Shown one piece after another: positions 17,742 to 27,064 of a stretch of DNA of 64,000 nucleotides. Positions within the stretch are counted from its first letter, which is position 1, and each line of letters opens with the position of its first letter. Both the position numbers and the translations under genes were made by a program. Below the pieces are notes generated by a model. The model was not told where the DNA came from, searched no databases, and saw only the letters and a list, made by a program, of their open reading frames with translations. The stretch comes from Curtobacterium sp. MCPF17_002. GTDB lineage: Bacteria > Actinomycetota > Actinomycetes > Actinomycetales > Microbacteriaceae. The stretch lies in NCBI RefSeq assembly GCF_003234115.2, contig NZ_CP126251.1:3286001-3350000 (forward strand), read 5' to 3'.

Positions 17742-17780
17742 TTGCCCCTCCTTGGGTTGGCCTCCCTTTCCGAGGGAGAA

Positions 17781-18767
<987 letters not shown>

Positions 18768-18790
18768 TCAAGAGATGGTGACTAAGTGAC

Positions 18791-18832
18791 GGACTGGAGG
18801 CGCGGTGCGGGCTGGCACCGCGCCTCCAGGCC
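18791..18832. repeat. Dispersed palindrome in the nrdE-nrdF spacer
   Basis: A 42-base copy: left arm beginning GGACTGGAGGCGCGGTGC and right arm GCACCGCGCCTCCAGGCC around a six-base loop. It lies between two genes of one operon, where an RNA hairpin could lower readthrough or stabilise the upstream mRNA. Confidence 0.85.
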
Positions 18833-18878
18833 AAAGATGACTGCGTGAGCAATCAGAGCATGCACGACGCCGAAGGCG

Positions 18879-21032
18879 TCACAGCATGCACGAAACGCAG
18901 CCCTCGACCTCGGTGCCCTCGAGCGCGAGCTGGCGGAGACGGATGTAGTAGATCGTCTTGATGCCCTTGCGCCATGCGTAGATCTGCGCCTTGTTGATGT
19001 CGCGCGTGGTGGCGGTGTCCTTGAAGAACAGCGTCAGGGACAGGCCCTGGTCCACGTGCTGCGTCGCCGCGGCGTACGTGTCGATGATCTTCTCCGGGCC
19101 GATCTCGTACGCGTCCTGGTAGTAGTCCAGGTTGTCGTTCGTCATGAACGGCGCCGGGTAGTAGACGCGACCGAGCTTGCCTTCCTTGCGGATCTCGATC
19201 TTCGACGCGATCGGGTGGATCGACGACGTCGAGTGGTTGATGTACGAGATCGAACCGGTCGGCGGGACGGCCTGCAGGTTCTGGTTGTAGATGCCGTGCT
19301 CCTGGACGGACGCCTTCAGCGCCTTCCAGTCGTCCTGCGTCGGGATGGTGATGTTCGCGTTGTCGAAGAGCGACGCGACACGAGCGGTCGCGGGGGTCCA
19401 CGTCTGGTCCGTGTACTTGTCGAAGAACTCACCCGACGCGTACTTCGAGTCGCGGAAGCCGTCGAAGGTCTCGCCGGTCTCGATCGCGATCTTGTTCGAC
19501 GCACGAAGGGCGTGGAACAGCACCGTGTAGAAGTAGATGTTCGTGAAGTCGATGCCCTCTTCGGAGCCGTAGTACACGCGCTCACGAGCAAGGTAGCCGT
19601 GCAGGTTCATCTGGCCGAGGCCGATGGCGTGCGACTTGTCGTTGCCGTCCTCGACGGAACGCACCGAGGTGATGTGCGACATCTGCGAGACCGAGGTCAG
19701 GCCGCGGATGGCGGTCTCGATGGTCTTGCCGAAGTCCGGCGAGTCCATCGTCAGCGCGATGTTCAGCGAGCCGAGGTTGCAGGAGATGTCCTTGCCGATC
19801 TCCTTGTAGGACAGGTCCTCGTTGAAGGTGGTCGGGGTGTTGACCTGCAGGATCTCCGAGCACAGGTTGGACATGTTGATCCGACCCTTGATCGGGTTGG
19901 CCTTGTTCACCGTGTCCTCGAACACGATGTACGGGTAGCCCGACTCGAACTGGATCTCGGCGATGGTCGTGAAGAAGTCACGCGCCTTGATCTTCGTCTT
20001 CTTGATGCGCGAGTCGTCGACCATCGCGCGGTAGTTCTCGGAGATCGGGACGTCGCCGAAGGGGACGCCGTAGACCTTCTCGACGTCGTACGGCGAGAAC
20101 AGGTACATGTCCTCGTTGTTCTTCGCGAGCTCGAACGTGATGTCCGGCACGACGACGCCGAGGGACAGCGTCTTGATGCGGATCTTCTCGTCGGCGTTCT
20201 CGCGCTTGGTGTCGAGGAACTTCATGATGTCCGGGTGGTGCGCGGAGAGGTACACCGCACCCGCACCCTGGCGCGCACCGAGCTGGTTCGCGTAGGAGAA
20301 GGAGTCTTCCAGCAGCTTCATCACGGGGATGATGCCCGAGGACTGGTTCTCGATCTGCTTGATCGGGGCGCCGGCCTCGCGGATGTTGGAGAGGAGCAGG
20401 GCCACGCCGCCGCCGCGCTTCGAGAGCTGCAGCGACGAGTTGATGCCGCGCGAGATCGACTCCATGTTGTCCTCGATGCGGAGGAGGAAGCAGGAGACGA
20501 GCTCGCCGCGCTGGGCCTTCGCCGTGTTGAGGAACGTGGGGGTCGCGGGCTGGAAGCGGCCGGCGACGATCTCTTCGACCAGGTCGATCGCGAGCTGCTC
20601 GTTGCCCTGGGCCAGGCCGAGGGCGGTCATGACGACGCGGTCCTCGAAGCGCTCGAGGTAGCGCTTGCCGTCGAACGTCTTGAGCGTGTAGCTCGTGTAG
20701 TACTTGAACGCGCCGAGGAACGTCTGGAACCGGAACTTCTTCGAGTACGCCAGGTCGTTGAGTCGCTGGATGAAGTCCAGCGAGTACATGTCGATCGTGG
20801 CTTGTTCGTAGTACTCGTTCTCGACCAGGTAGTCGAGCCGCTCCTTCAGGTTGTGGAAGAAGACGGTGTTCTGGTTGACGTGCTGCAGGAAGAACTGCTT
20901 GGCGGCCTCACGATCCTTGTCGAACTGGATGTTCCCGTCCGCGTCGTAGAGGTTGAGCATCGCGTTGAGGGAGTGGTAGTCCATCCCCGTCTGCGGCGAC
21001 GTCAGATCGACGTCTGCAACTGCTGCGTCCAA
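18879..21032 (-). CDS. nrdE: Class Ib ribonucleotide reductase large subunit NrdE
   Basis: A 717-residue catalytic alpha subunit that reduces ribonucleoside diphosphates to deoxy forms. The C-terminal redox pair Cys712/Cys715 (CVSCML), which takes electrons from NrdH, is intact, and the barrel motifs ([24 protein letters not shown]) are present. Length is normal for NrdE. The TTG at 21032 overlaps nrdI by 31 bases; an ATG at 20984 ([10 protein letters not shown]) is an alternative start. Second to last gene of nrdHIEF. Confidence 0.97.
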   Translation of the reverse strand: MDAAVADVDLTSPQTGMDYHSLNAMLNLYDADGNIQFDKDREAAKQFFLQHVNQNTVFFHNLKERLDYLVENEYYEQATIDMYSLDFIQRLNDLAYSKKFRFQTFLGAFKYYTSYTLKTFDGKRYLERFEDRVVMTALGLAQGNEQLAIDLVEEIVAGRFQPATPTFLNTAKAQRGELVSCFLLRIEDNMESISRGINSSLQLSKRGGGVALLLSNIREAGAPIKQIENQSSGIIPVMKLLEDSFSYANQLGARQGAGAVYLSAHHPDIMKFLDTKRENADEKIRIKTLSLGVVVPDITFELAKNNEDMYLFSPYDVEKVYGVPFGDVPISENYRAMVDDSRIKKTKIKARDFFTTIAEIQFESGYPYIVFEDTVNKANPIKGRINMSNLCSEILQVNTPTTFNEDLSYKEIGKDISCNLGSLNIALTMDSPDFGKTIETAIRGLTSVSQMSHITSVRSVEDGNDKSHAIGLGQMNLHGYLARERVYYGSEEGIDFTNIYFYTVLFHALRASNKIAIETGETFDGFRDSKYASGEFFDKYTDQTWTPATARVASLFDNANITIPTQDDWKALKASVQEHGIYNQNLQAVPPTGSISYINHSTSSIHPIASKIEIRKEGKLGRVYYPAPFMTNDNLDYYQDAYEIGPEKIIDTYAAATQHVDQGLSLTLFFKDTATTRDINKAQIYAWRKGIKTIYYIRLRQLALEGTEVEGCVSCML

Positions 21033-21418
21033 AATGCATCCAATCCTGTGTTGACCGCCTGCACGTCGTCAGGGGTCCCGAAGAGTTCGAATCTGTAGAG
21101 AACAGGGACGTTGCACTTCTGTGCGATGACGTCCCCCGCGAGGCCGTAGGCCTCACCGAAGTTCGTGTTGCCACCGACGACCACACCGCGGATGAGCGAG
21201 CGGTTGTGCGCGTCGTTGAGGAACTTGATGACCTGCTTGGGGACCGCCCCCTCGCCGTTGCCGCCACCGTAGGTGGGGAGGAACAGCACGTACGGCTCGT
21301 CCACGTGGAGGAACGGGTCGCTCGGGTAGAGCGGGATCCGGTCCGCGTCGCGGCCGAGCTTCTCGACGAAGCGTGCGGTGTACCCGGACACGCTCGAGAA
21401 GTAGACCAATCGGCTCAT
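21002..21418 (-). CDS. nrdI: Flavodoxin-like NrdI protein
   Basis: A 138-residue flavodoxin-like protein ([18 protein letters not shown] at the FMN-phosphate loop, [18 protein letters not shown] near the flavin ring). NrdI supplies the oxidant that assembles the manganese-tyrosyl cofactor of NrdF. The ATG at 21418 has AGAGGAG at six bases. It sits between nrdH and nrdE, with its 3' end overlapping nrdE. Confidence 0.96.
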   Translation of the reverse strand: MSRLVYFSSVSGYTARFVEKLGRDADRIPLYPSDPFLHVDEPYVLFLPTYGGGNGEGAVPKQVIKFLNDAHNRSLIRGVVVGGNTNFGEAYGLAGDVIAQKCNVPVLYRFELFGTPDDVQAVNTGLDAFWTQQLQTSI

Positions 21419-21472
21419 GGTGCGCTCCTCTGGAGAAGGTGCGGACAGACGGACCGTGGGTTGTCCGTGGAA

Positions 21473-21507
21473 GGTGATCCGGGCCTCCTGAACGGGACCA
21501 GATCACC
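21473..21507. other. Inverted repeat between nrdH and nrdI
   Basis: GGTGATC (21473-21479) and GATCACC (21501-21507) flank a 21-base loop in the 110-base nrdH-nrdI spacer. It could be an mRNA processing or attenuation hairpin. Confidence 0.35.
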
Positions 21508-21528
21508 GTCCGACGGACGGGAGACGCC

Positions 21529-21762
21529 TTACGCCAGTTCGGCGCTGAGGGTCGCGATCTTGTCGGGGCGGAAGCCCGACCAGTGGTCGTCGTCGGTGAC
21601 GACGACGGGGGCCTGCATGTAGCCGAGGCTCTTGACGTGCTCGAGCGCGGCTTCGTCAGTGGAGACGTCGTGCACTTCGTACTCGATGCCCTTGTTGTCG
21701 AGCGCGCGGTACGTCGCGGTGCACTGGACGCAGGACGGCTTGGTGTAGACGGTGACGGCCAT
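21529..21762 (-). CDS. nrdH: Glutaredoxin-like electron donor NrdH
   Basis: A 77-residue glutaredoxin-fold protein with thioredoxin-like activity. The redox motif CVQC is at residues 11-14 and the family ending SGFRPDKIATL is present. It passes electrons to NrdE. The ATG at 21762 is preceded by AGGGGAG. It is the first gene of nrdHIEF; the 433 bases upstream carry a candidate NrdR site and a cluster of DnaA-box-like sites. Confidence 0.96.
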   Translation of the reverse strand: MAVTVYTKPSCVQCTATYRALDNKGIEYEVHDVSTDEAALEHVKSLGYMQAPVVVTDDDHWSGFRPDKIATLSAELA

Positions 21763-21893
21763 GATCTCCCCTGGTTCTGCTGATGCTGTGGTGGTTGTTC
21801 TGGTGCCTGTGGACCGGCGTCTCTGCGCCTGGTGAACAGTGTTGGTCGGACTCGACATCGCACTGTTCCGGGTGAGTGCTTTCCGGTGACTCG

Positions 21894-21909
21894 ATACTAC
21901 ATCTAGTGG
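21894..21909 (-). promoter_or_regulatory. NrdR-box-like sequence upstream of nrdH
   Basis: On the minus strand CCACTAGATGTAGTAT matches 12 of 16 positions of the NrdR consensus (acaCwAtATATwGtgt), with a CACTA/TAGTA core. NrdR represses nrd operons when dATP is abundant. It lies 132 bases before nrdH. A clear second box, usually found about three helical turns away, was not seen. Confidence 0.5.
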
Positions 21910-21954
21910 CCGACAGCGCGAGCGACCACAAGAGAAAGTGTTACAGCCGTGTAG

Positions 21955-22116
21955 TTCTCCACAGGCCGTCCACAGTGTGGATGGTCTGCGGCCCCGTCCC
22001 GAAGGCCGGATTTCCGCCACTCTCGCACCGACCTCCGACATCTCTCCACACCGTGTGGAGCAGATTGTCCCCCGTTGTGGAGAGAGGGCATCGGCGTGTC
22101 GCGTGAGTCCTCCACA
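21955..22116. promoter_or_regulatory. Cluster of seven DnaA-box-like nonamers
   Basis: Seven TCCACA/TGTGGA cores lie within 160 bases, each extending to a nonamer near the high-GC actinobacterial DnaA box (consensus TTGTCCACA): TTCTCCACA (21955), CCGTCCACA (21966), and CCATCCACA at 21976-21984 on the minus strand. The others are CTCTCCACA (22042), TGCTCCACA (22054-22062, minus), CTCTCCACA (22076-22084, minus) and TCCTCCACA (22108). They lie between divergent nrdH and MFS genes. DnaA control of nrd genes is known in Escherichia coli. Confidence 0.6.
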
Positions 22117-22195
22117 GGGGGTGTTCCGGACGGACGATCCACCTCCTCCCCCGGACGGGTGACAGCCCCGGCAGTCCGGTCCGTACACTCGTTCC

Positions 22196-23401
22196 GTGAG
22201 CACGTACGGACCCCTGCTGAAGACCCCCGGAGTGGGTCGTGTCATCGCCGCGCAGCTCACCGCACGCTTCCCGTTCGGCATGTTGTCGCTCGCGTACCTG
22301 CTGCACGTCGAGCACGTCTTCCACTCCTACGGTGCGGCGGGGCTCGTCCTCGCCACCACGAGTGTCGGACAGGCCTTCGCGGGCCCGCTCACCAGTCGGT
22401 GGATGGGCAGCTGGGGCATGCGGCCGGTCCTCATCCTGACGAGCATCGTCGCGCTCGTGAGCATGGCCGTCATCGCGTTCGTCACCATGCCGCTGTGGGG
22501 CTACGTGGTGGTCGGGTTCATCGGCGGCCTGGCGGTCCCGCCCGTGCAGCCGGCGGTCCGCACCATCTACCCCAAGATGGTGACCTCGTCGCAGCTCACT
22601 CCCCTCTTCTCCCTCGACGCCAGCGCGCAGGAGCTCATCTGGGTCGCCGGCCCCGTCATCACCACGTTCGTGGCCACCCAGGTCGGCACGGTCGAGGCGA
22701 TCGTCGTCGCGATGGTCTTCCTCGTCGTCGGCGGCACGTGGTTCATCGGCTCCCCCGAGCTCGGTCGCGTCCGTATCCCCCGCTCGAAGCGCGCGTTCGG
22801 TGTCGTGCTCAAGCGTCCGTCGGTCGTCGTGGCGACCCTCACCGGCATGCTCCTCATCGGGGCGTGCGCCGCGGTCGAGGCGAGCGTCACCAGCGTCTTC
22901 GGCGAGGGCAGCCCGAACGCCGGCATCGTCCTCGCCGTCTTCGCGGTCGGCTCGCTCATCGGTGGCCTGGCACTCGGCCACCGCCCGATCTCGAAGAACA
23001 CGCTGTGGACCCGCATGGCCATCGTCTTCGTCGGACTCGCCCTCGCCGTGGGCGGCACGAGCTTCTGGTGGCTCTGCTTCGCCCTCGTGATCGCGGGTGC
23101 GGGCATCGCGCCGGCCCTCGCGGTCATGTTCGGCTCGGTGTCGGCGACGGTGAAGTTCTCCGACACGGCAGAGGCGTACGGCTGGATGGGCACCGGGCAG
23201 CTCATCGGCGCTGCGGGCGGGTCGGCCGTGGCCGGGTTCCTCATCGACAGCAACGGCCCGACCGGTGGGCTCATGGTCGGCGCGATCGCGGCTGCGGTCG
23301 GCGTGGTCTTGCCGCTGGTCATGCGGCGGTGGCTGCCCGACCTGCGTGGTCGCGACGCCAGCCCCATCCCCGACACCGAGCCGGTCACCATCCCCACCTG
23401 A
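22196..23401 (+). CDS. MFS transporter
   Basis: A 401-residue major facilitator with twelve predicted helices. The loop after the second helix, TSRWMGSWGMRPVL, resembles the family's GxxxDRxGRR signature in degenerate form. The GTG start at 22196 is taken from the hydrophobic N-terminus. It is divergent from nrdHIEF and shares the region rich in DnaA-like sites. The direction suggests an efflux carrier, but the substrate is unknown. Confidence 0.85.
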   Translation: MSTYGPLLKTPGVGRVIAAQLTARFPFGMLSLAYLLHVEHVFHSYGAAGLVLATTSVGQAFAGPLTSRWMGSWGMRPVLILTSIVALVSMAVIAFVTMPLWGYVVVGFIGGLAVPPVQPAVRTIYPKMVTSSQLTPLFSLDASAQELIWVAGPVITTFVATQVGTVEAIVVAMVFLVVGGTWFIGSPELGRVRIPRSKRAFGVVLKRPSVVVATLTGMLLIGACAAVEASVTSVFGEGSPNAGIVLAVFAVGSLIGGLALGHRPISKNTLWTRMAIVFVGLALAVGGTSFWWLCFALVIAGAGIAPALAVMFGSVSATVKFSDTAEAYGWMGTGQLIGAAGGSAVAGFLIDSNGPTGGLMVGAIAAAVGVVLPLVMRRWLPDLRGRDASPIPDTEPVTIPT

Positions 23402-23420
23402 CGCCGGCGCGCGCCCAGCG

Positions 23421-23505
23421 TGCCCGTTCCCCTCGTAGGATGCCGTTCCGCTCGTAGGAAGCCGTTCCGCGCATAGGAGGTAGGAAATTCCTGCCTCCTA
23501 CGCGC
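23421..23505. repeat. Three 20-base repeats and a long hairpin
   Basis: Three imperfect units of about 20 bases containing CCGTTCC and CGTAGGA-like parts begin at 23421, 23441 and 23461. The last merges into an inverted repeat (left arm about 23468-23486, right arm to 23505; GGAGGTAGGAA pairs with TTCCTGCCTCC). The hairpin is a likely terminator for the MFS gene. Confidence 0.6.
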
Positions 23506-23633
23506 GATTCCGCTTTCCATTCCGCGCGAGATGGGAAGGAACGCACTCCTTCACAGCCCGGCGCACGGATCGCGTCCTCCACAGAACGCCGGGAGGCGCG
23601 GCGCACCCCCGCCAGGATCGGCAGGATGGGTGC

Positions 23634-24452
23634 ATGGTCACCTCAGTCCCCCTCCGCGACGGCGCAGCGATCCCCGCGATCGGCTTCGGCGTCTACAAGG
23701 TCGACGACGCCGCAGCAGAGACCGCCGTCGGTCTGGCGCTCGACTCCGGCTACCGACACGTCGACACAGCCGAGATGTACGGCAACGAGACCGGCGTCGG
23801 GAAGGCGATCCGTGCCTCCAGGCTGAACCGTGACGACGTCTACGTGACCACGAAGGTGTGGAACGACCACCAGGGGCGCGACGCGACCCTGCGGGCGTTC
23901 GACGGCAGCCTGGCGCGGCTCGGACTGGACTCGGTCGATCTCTACCTGATCCACTGGCCGGCCGCGGCCAACGACCGCTACGTCGACACTTGGCGGGCCC
24001 TCGTCGAACTGCGGGAGTCCGGCCGGGCCCGCAGCGTCGGGGTCTCGAACTTCCAGGTGCCGCACCTCGAGCGGATCATCGGCGAGACCGGCGAGGTCCC
24101 TGCCCTCAACCAGGTCGAGCGGCACCCGTGGTTGCCGCAGCGCGACCTCATCGCGTTCCACGAGCAGCACGGCATCGTGACCGGGGCGTGGTCGCCGCTC
24201 GGTCGAGGTCGGCTCATCGACGAACCGGTCCTCACCCGGATCGCCGATGCCCACGGGGTGAGCGTCGCGCAGGTGCTCGTGCGGTGGAACGTGCAGCAGG
24301 GCGTCGTGGTGCTGCCGAAGTCGGTGACGCCGTCGCGCATCAGGTCGAACCTCGACGTCGACGGGTTCGTCCTCAGCGACGACGACCTCGCGGCGATCGC
24401 GTCACTCGAGTCCGGGCAGCGGACCGGGTCCCACCCGGACACGGTCGCCTAG
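23634..24452 (+). CDS. Aldo/keto reductase
   Basis: A 272-residue NADPH-dependent TIM-barrel reductase of the 2,5-diketo-D-gluconate reductase-like group. The catalytic tetrad is complete: Asp44, Tyr49, Lys74 and His107, in VDTAEMYGNE, TTKVWN and LIHWP. The C-terminal cofactor motif LPKSVTPSRIRSN is intact. A half-copy of the dispersed element (23591-23601) lies 33 bases upstream of the start. The physiological substrate is unknown. Confidence 0.92.
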   Translation: MVTSVPLRDGAAIPAIGFGVYKVDDAAAETAVGLALDSGYRHVDTAEMYGNETGVGKAIRASRLNRDDVYVTTKVWNDHQGRDATLRAFDGSLARLGLDSVDLYLIHWPAAANDRYVDTWRALVELRESGRARSVGVSNFQVPHLERIIGETGEVPALNQVERHPWLPQRDLIAFHEQHGIVTGAWSPLGRGRLIDEPVLTRIADAHGVSVAQVLVRWNVQQGVVVLPKSVTPSRIRSNLDVDGFVLSDDDLAAIASLESGQRTGSHPDTVA

Positions 24453-24462
24453 CGACGGCGGG

Positions 24463-24801
24463 TCATACCTGGCGGTCCTCCTCGGACTGCCACGGCAGGT
24501 TGAGGTCGCCCGGCTCGGGTTCGACGTCACCCGCGTCGTCCGCGCCACCGGTCCCCGGAGCCGCGACGACCCTCGACGGGTCGATGCCGTCCGCTTCGAG
24601 GTCCGACCGATCACGCTGCTGCGTCTGCGACGCGTCCATCTCCCGCTCGCTCGACGGGCTGTACGACGTGTCCGCCGCCCGCTGCTCGCGATCCGATGAG
24701 GCCTGCTCGTCGTCGCGCTCGGTGCGCTCGCGCAGGGCGTCGTTGCGTGCGCGGTCGTCGGACGGGTTCGGGCCTGGTGCCTTCGGGATGCTGTCGCTCA
24801 T
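24463..24801 (-). CDS. Disordered acidic protein, function unknown
   Basis: 112 residues, highly charged and probably unstructured (DDRARNDALRERTERDDEQ). It has no membrane segment and no recognised domain. The start ATG at 24801 begins MSDSIPKAPGPNPSDD; no strong ribosome site is visible. Its stop is ten bases from that of the converging aldo/keto reductase. Low-complexity proteins of this kind are common in Microbacteriaceae, but I cannot name a function. Confidence 0.6.
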   Translation of the reverse strand: MSDSIPKAPGPNPSDDRARNDALRERTERDDEQASSDREQRAADTSYSPSSEREMDASQTQQRDRSDLEADGIDPSRVVAAPGTGGADDAGDVEPEPGDLNLPWQSEEDRQV

Positions 24802-24899
24802 GGCGGGAACGGTAGTCCGTGGGTCCCGGGTACCAGTTCGATCACGAGGGTCAGCCCCTGCGTCGACGCTCGCTACGATCTCGGCGAGGGGGAACGACG

Positions 24900-25772
24900 A
24901 TGCAACCTGCAACGATGCGGAGGACACGCGCCACGACGATGATCGCCGGCACGGTGCTGATGGGGCTGCTGCTCACCGGGTGCTCGGCGTTCGGCGGGGA
25001 CGACAGCGTCCCGAAGCCGACGCGACAGGCATCGGTCGACGGCGGCGGCCGGACGACAGCGCAGACGCCGCCACCGAACGCGACGACGGGGACCGAGCAG
25101 GCCGGCTCGGAGCAGGCCTTCTCGAAGGGCACCGTCGTCGCCGAGACCGACGCCGTGTCGAAGAGCGGAGACACCCGGATCCACGTCCGCGTCGTCGCGA
25201 ACGCGGGGGGCACGTTCGACGCCGAGCTGTCGGGCTACCGTACGACCGAGCCGCAACCGATGAGCATCGAGTTCCGCCGGACCGCGAAGTACGGCGACTA
25301 CTGGGACAACGGTGCCATCGGCGCGACCTCGTGGAGTGAGCACGAGCCGGTGCCCACGAGCGTGAGCCTCCGGCAGGCCGGGACGCACCCGGACTACCTG
25401 CACGACGTCGTCCTCGTCCCCGCTCCGTCCGGTACCGGTGACGATTCCGCGCGGCCCTGGGTCGGCTCGGTCCTCGGACTCGGCACGCTCGACTGGACGA
25501 TCCCGAACCCGTTCCCCGGCATGCACATCGTCATCGGGAAGGACCGTCCCGGTGCCTACGGGTACGTGTTCGGCGCGGACGGCAAACGGTTGGACGACGG
25601 TGGCGTGCCAAGGACCTACGCGGTGGCCCACGGCGACGACCAGACCACGGTCGCGATGCGGTTCGGGATCACGATCCCCGAGCTCCGGTGGCTGAACCCG
25701 ACCATGCGGGTCAAGAAGAACGGCTGGATCTACGAGGACACGATCCTCAACCTGGACCCCTCCGCACGCTGA
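24900..25772 (+). CDS. LysM-domain lipoprotein
   Basis: A 290-residue exported protein. The signal peptide ends in the lipobox LLLTGC with Cys28, followed by a Thr/Gln/Pro-rich linker, a middle domain of unknown type, and a C-terminal LysM-like segment (YAVAHGDDQTTVAMRFGITIPELRWLN), which binds peptidoglycan. The ATG at 24900 has GAGGGGGA upstream. It is probably anchored in the membrane and contacts the cell wall. Confidence 0.78.
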   Translation: MQPATMRRTRATTMIAGTVLMGLLLTGCSAFGGDDSVPKPTRQASVDGGGRTTAQTPPPNATTGTEQAGSEQAFSKGTVVAETDAVSKSGDTRIHVRVVANAGGTFDAELSGYRTTEPQPMSIEFRRTAKYGDYWDNGAIGATSWSEHEPVPTSVSLRQAGTHPDYLHDVVLVPAPSGTGDDSARPWVGSVLGLGTLDWTIPNPFPGMHIVIGKDRPGAYGYVFGADGKRLDDGGVPRTYAVAHGDDQTTVAMRFGITIPELRWLNPTMRVKKNGWIYEDTILNLDPSAR

Positions 25773-25862
25773 GCGGTCGGGGTCGGTGCGGTCCGTTACG
25801 GTTGACCAGCAGTCGCCACCAGCACTCGCCACCAGCACTCGCTCCCAGCAGGAGGTCCCACC

Positions 25863-26384
25863 GTGACGATCGTCGCAGCAGCAGACGGCTCAGCCCTCGG
25901 CAACCCCGGTCCCGCCGGGTGGGCCTGGTACGTCGATGACGACCGCTGGGCCGCAGGCGGCTGGCCGATCGCCACGAACAACCAGGGCGAGCTCACCGCC
26001 GTGCTGCAGCTGCTCCGCGCCACGAAGGACACCGGCGAGCCGCTGCACATCCTCTGCGACAGCCAGTACGCCATCAAGGCGTGCACCGAGTGGCTCGCGG
26101 GGTGGAAGCGGAAGGGGTGGCGGAAGGCCGACGGCAAGCCGGTCCTCAACGTCGAGATCATCAAGGAGCTCGACGCCGAGCTGCAGGGCCGCAAGGTGAC
26201 CTTCGAGTGGGTCCGCGGTCACGTCGGCCACGAGATGAACGAGGCCGCCGACGTCCGTGCCCGCGGCGCTGCCACCGCCTACCAGCAGCGCACCCCGGTG
26301 CCGCACGGGCCGGGCTGGCCCGGGGTCGAGGTCACCGAGCCGGCTGCCCTGCCGGAGACAGCACCGCCCGCGACGCTGTTCTGA
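25863..26384 (+). CDS. rnhA: Ribonuclease HI
   Basis: A 173-residue RNase H that degrades RNA in RNA-DNA hybrids. The catalytic residues are Asp8, Glu43, Asp66, His123 and Asp130, within AADGSALGNPGPAG, ELTAVLQ, CDSQYA and VRGHVGHEMNEAAD. A basic WKRKGWRKADG handle region is also present. The GTG start at 25863 has GGAGG upstream. A 25-residue C-terminal tail is extra. Confidence 0.93.
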   Translation: MTIVAAADGSALGNPGPAGWAWYVDDDRWAAGGWPIATNNQGELTAVLQLLRATKDTGEPLHILCDSQYAIKACTEWLAGWKRKGWRKADGKPVLNVEIIKELDAELQGRKVTFEWVRGHVGHEMNEAADVRARGAATAYQQRTPVPHGPGWPGVEVTEPAALPETAPPATLF

Positions 26385-26470
26385 CCCCGAGCTCGGGCCT
26401 CGGGCCTCGGGCCTCGCTCACGAGCCCGAGCCGGAGCCGGAGCGCCGAGCCCCGAGCCCCGAGCCGACGG
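26385..26470. terminator. Repeat-rich convergent intergenic hairpin
   Basis: Three copies of CGGGCCT in tandem (26392-26412) are followed by repeated GAGCC(CC)G units (26423-26470), which can pair with the first set. It lies between the converging rnhA and DUF6458 genes and likely forms a GC-rich bidirectional terminator. Confidence 0.5.
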
Positions 26471-26477
26471 GATCGCC

Positions 26478-26729
26478 TCAGTAGGTCCCGTCGCGACGGT
26501 CCTGGCGCGTGATCTGCTCGCCCGACGCCGGGTCCACTCCGGACCGTGTCGTGGTGGTGGTCCGGCGTCCGCCGAACGCCACGGCGAGGCTGATGATGAG
26601 CAGCACGACGCCGGCGGCCATCAGGATGTAGCCGATGAGCCGCAGGTCGATGCCGGCGAGCTGGATGTTCAGGGCGAACGCCACGATGGCGCCGATGACG
26701 ATCAGGGCGATGCTCGATCCGATGCGCAC
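26478..26729 (-). CDS. DUF6458-like small membrane protein
   Basis: An 83-residue protein with two hydrophobic helices (IGSSIALIVIGAIVAFALNI and LIGYILMAAGVVLLIISLAV) and a polar tail with TTTTT. This fits DUF6458, a small actinobacterial membrane family of unknown role. The GTG at 26729 follows GAGAGGA at eight bases. Confidence 0.8.
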   Translation of the reverse strand: MRIGSSIALIVIGAIVAFALNIQLAGIDLRLIGYILMAAGVVLLIISLAVAFGGRRTTTTTRSGVDPASGEQITRQDRRDGTY

Positions 26730-26863
26730 GGTGGGTGTCCTCTCGATGGCCCCGCGACCGGGCGGCCCGGGGCTGGCGTCGAACGTACCCGGTCCGCGGC
26801 GACGAGGGCCACGCGCGTCCCGGTTCGCCCTCCGCAGTCGCACGAACCGCCGCTCAGTCCGCC

Positions 26864-26918
26864 GAGATCGCAGTTCCCGCCTCCCACGCCGCCCGAGAGC
26901 GGCAGAAAGTGCGATCTC
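26864..26918. repeat. Inverted repeat beside the decamer array
   Basis: An 18-base left arm (26864-26881) beginning GAGATCGCA pairs with a right arm (26901-26918) ending TGCGATCTC, with four mismatches and a GC-rich loop. It could terminate the helicase transcript. Confidence 0.55.
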
Positions 26919-26920
26919 AC

Positions 26921-27050
26921 GGACGAACCCAGACGAACCCGCACGAACCCGGACGAACCCGCACGAACCCGCACGAACAAGGACGAACCCGCACGAACCC
27001 GGACGAACCCGCACGAACCCGCACGAACCCAGACGAACTCAGACGACCGC
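26921..27050. repeat. Tandem array of thirteen 10-base repeats
   Basis: Thirteen consecutive decamers of the form GNACGAACCC occur in exact register, with only single-base variants such as AGACGAACCC and GCACGAACAA. The array ends 14 bases from the helicase stop. It is non-coding in any supported gene and is a likely variable-number locus. Confidence 0.9.
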
Positions 27051-27064
27051 CCCCGACAGCCCGC

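Larger units (their letters stand above)
26730..27064. other. 335-base intergenic region with repeats
   Basis: No gene is evident here. The first half is unremarkable, 26864-26918 is an imperfect inverted repeat and 26921-27050 is a 10-base tandem array. The array lies at the 3' end of the helicase gene. Confidence 0.6.

Noticed and set aside
22196..22300. Origin of replication at the DnaA-box cluster
   Set aside because: No dnaA, dnaN or rpmH nearby and no AT-rich unwinding region; a regulatory or titration role is more likely.
26921..27050. Decamer array as a CRISPR or coding repeat
   Set aside because: Ten-base units without spacers; the frame across it has no start and no family similarity.
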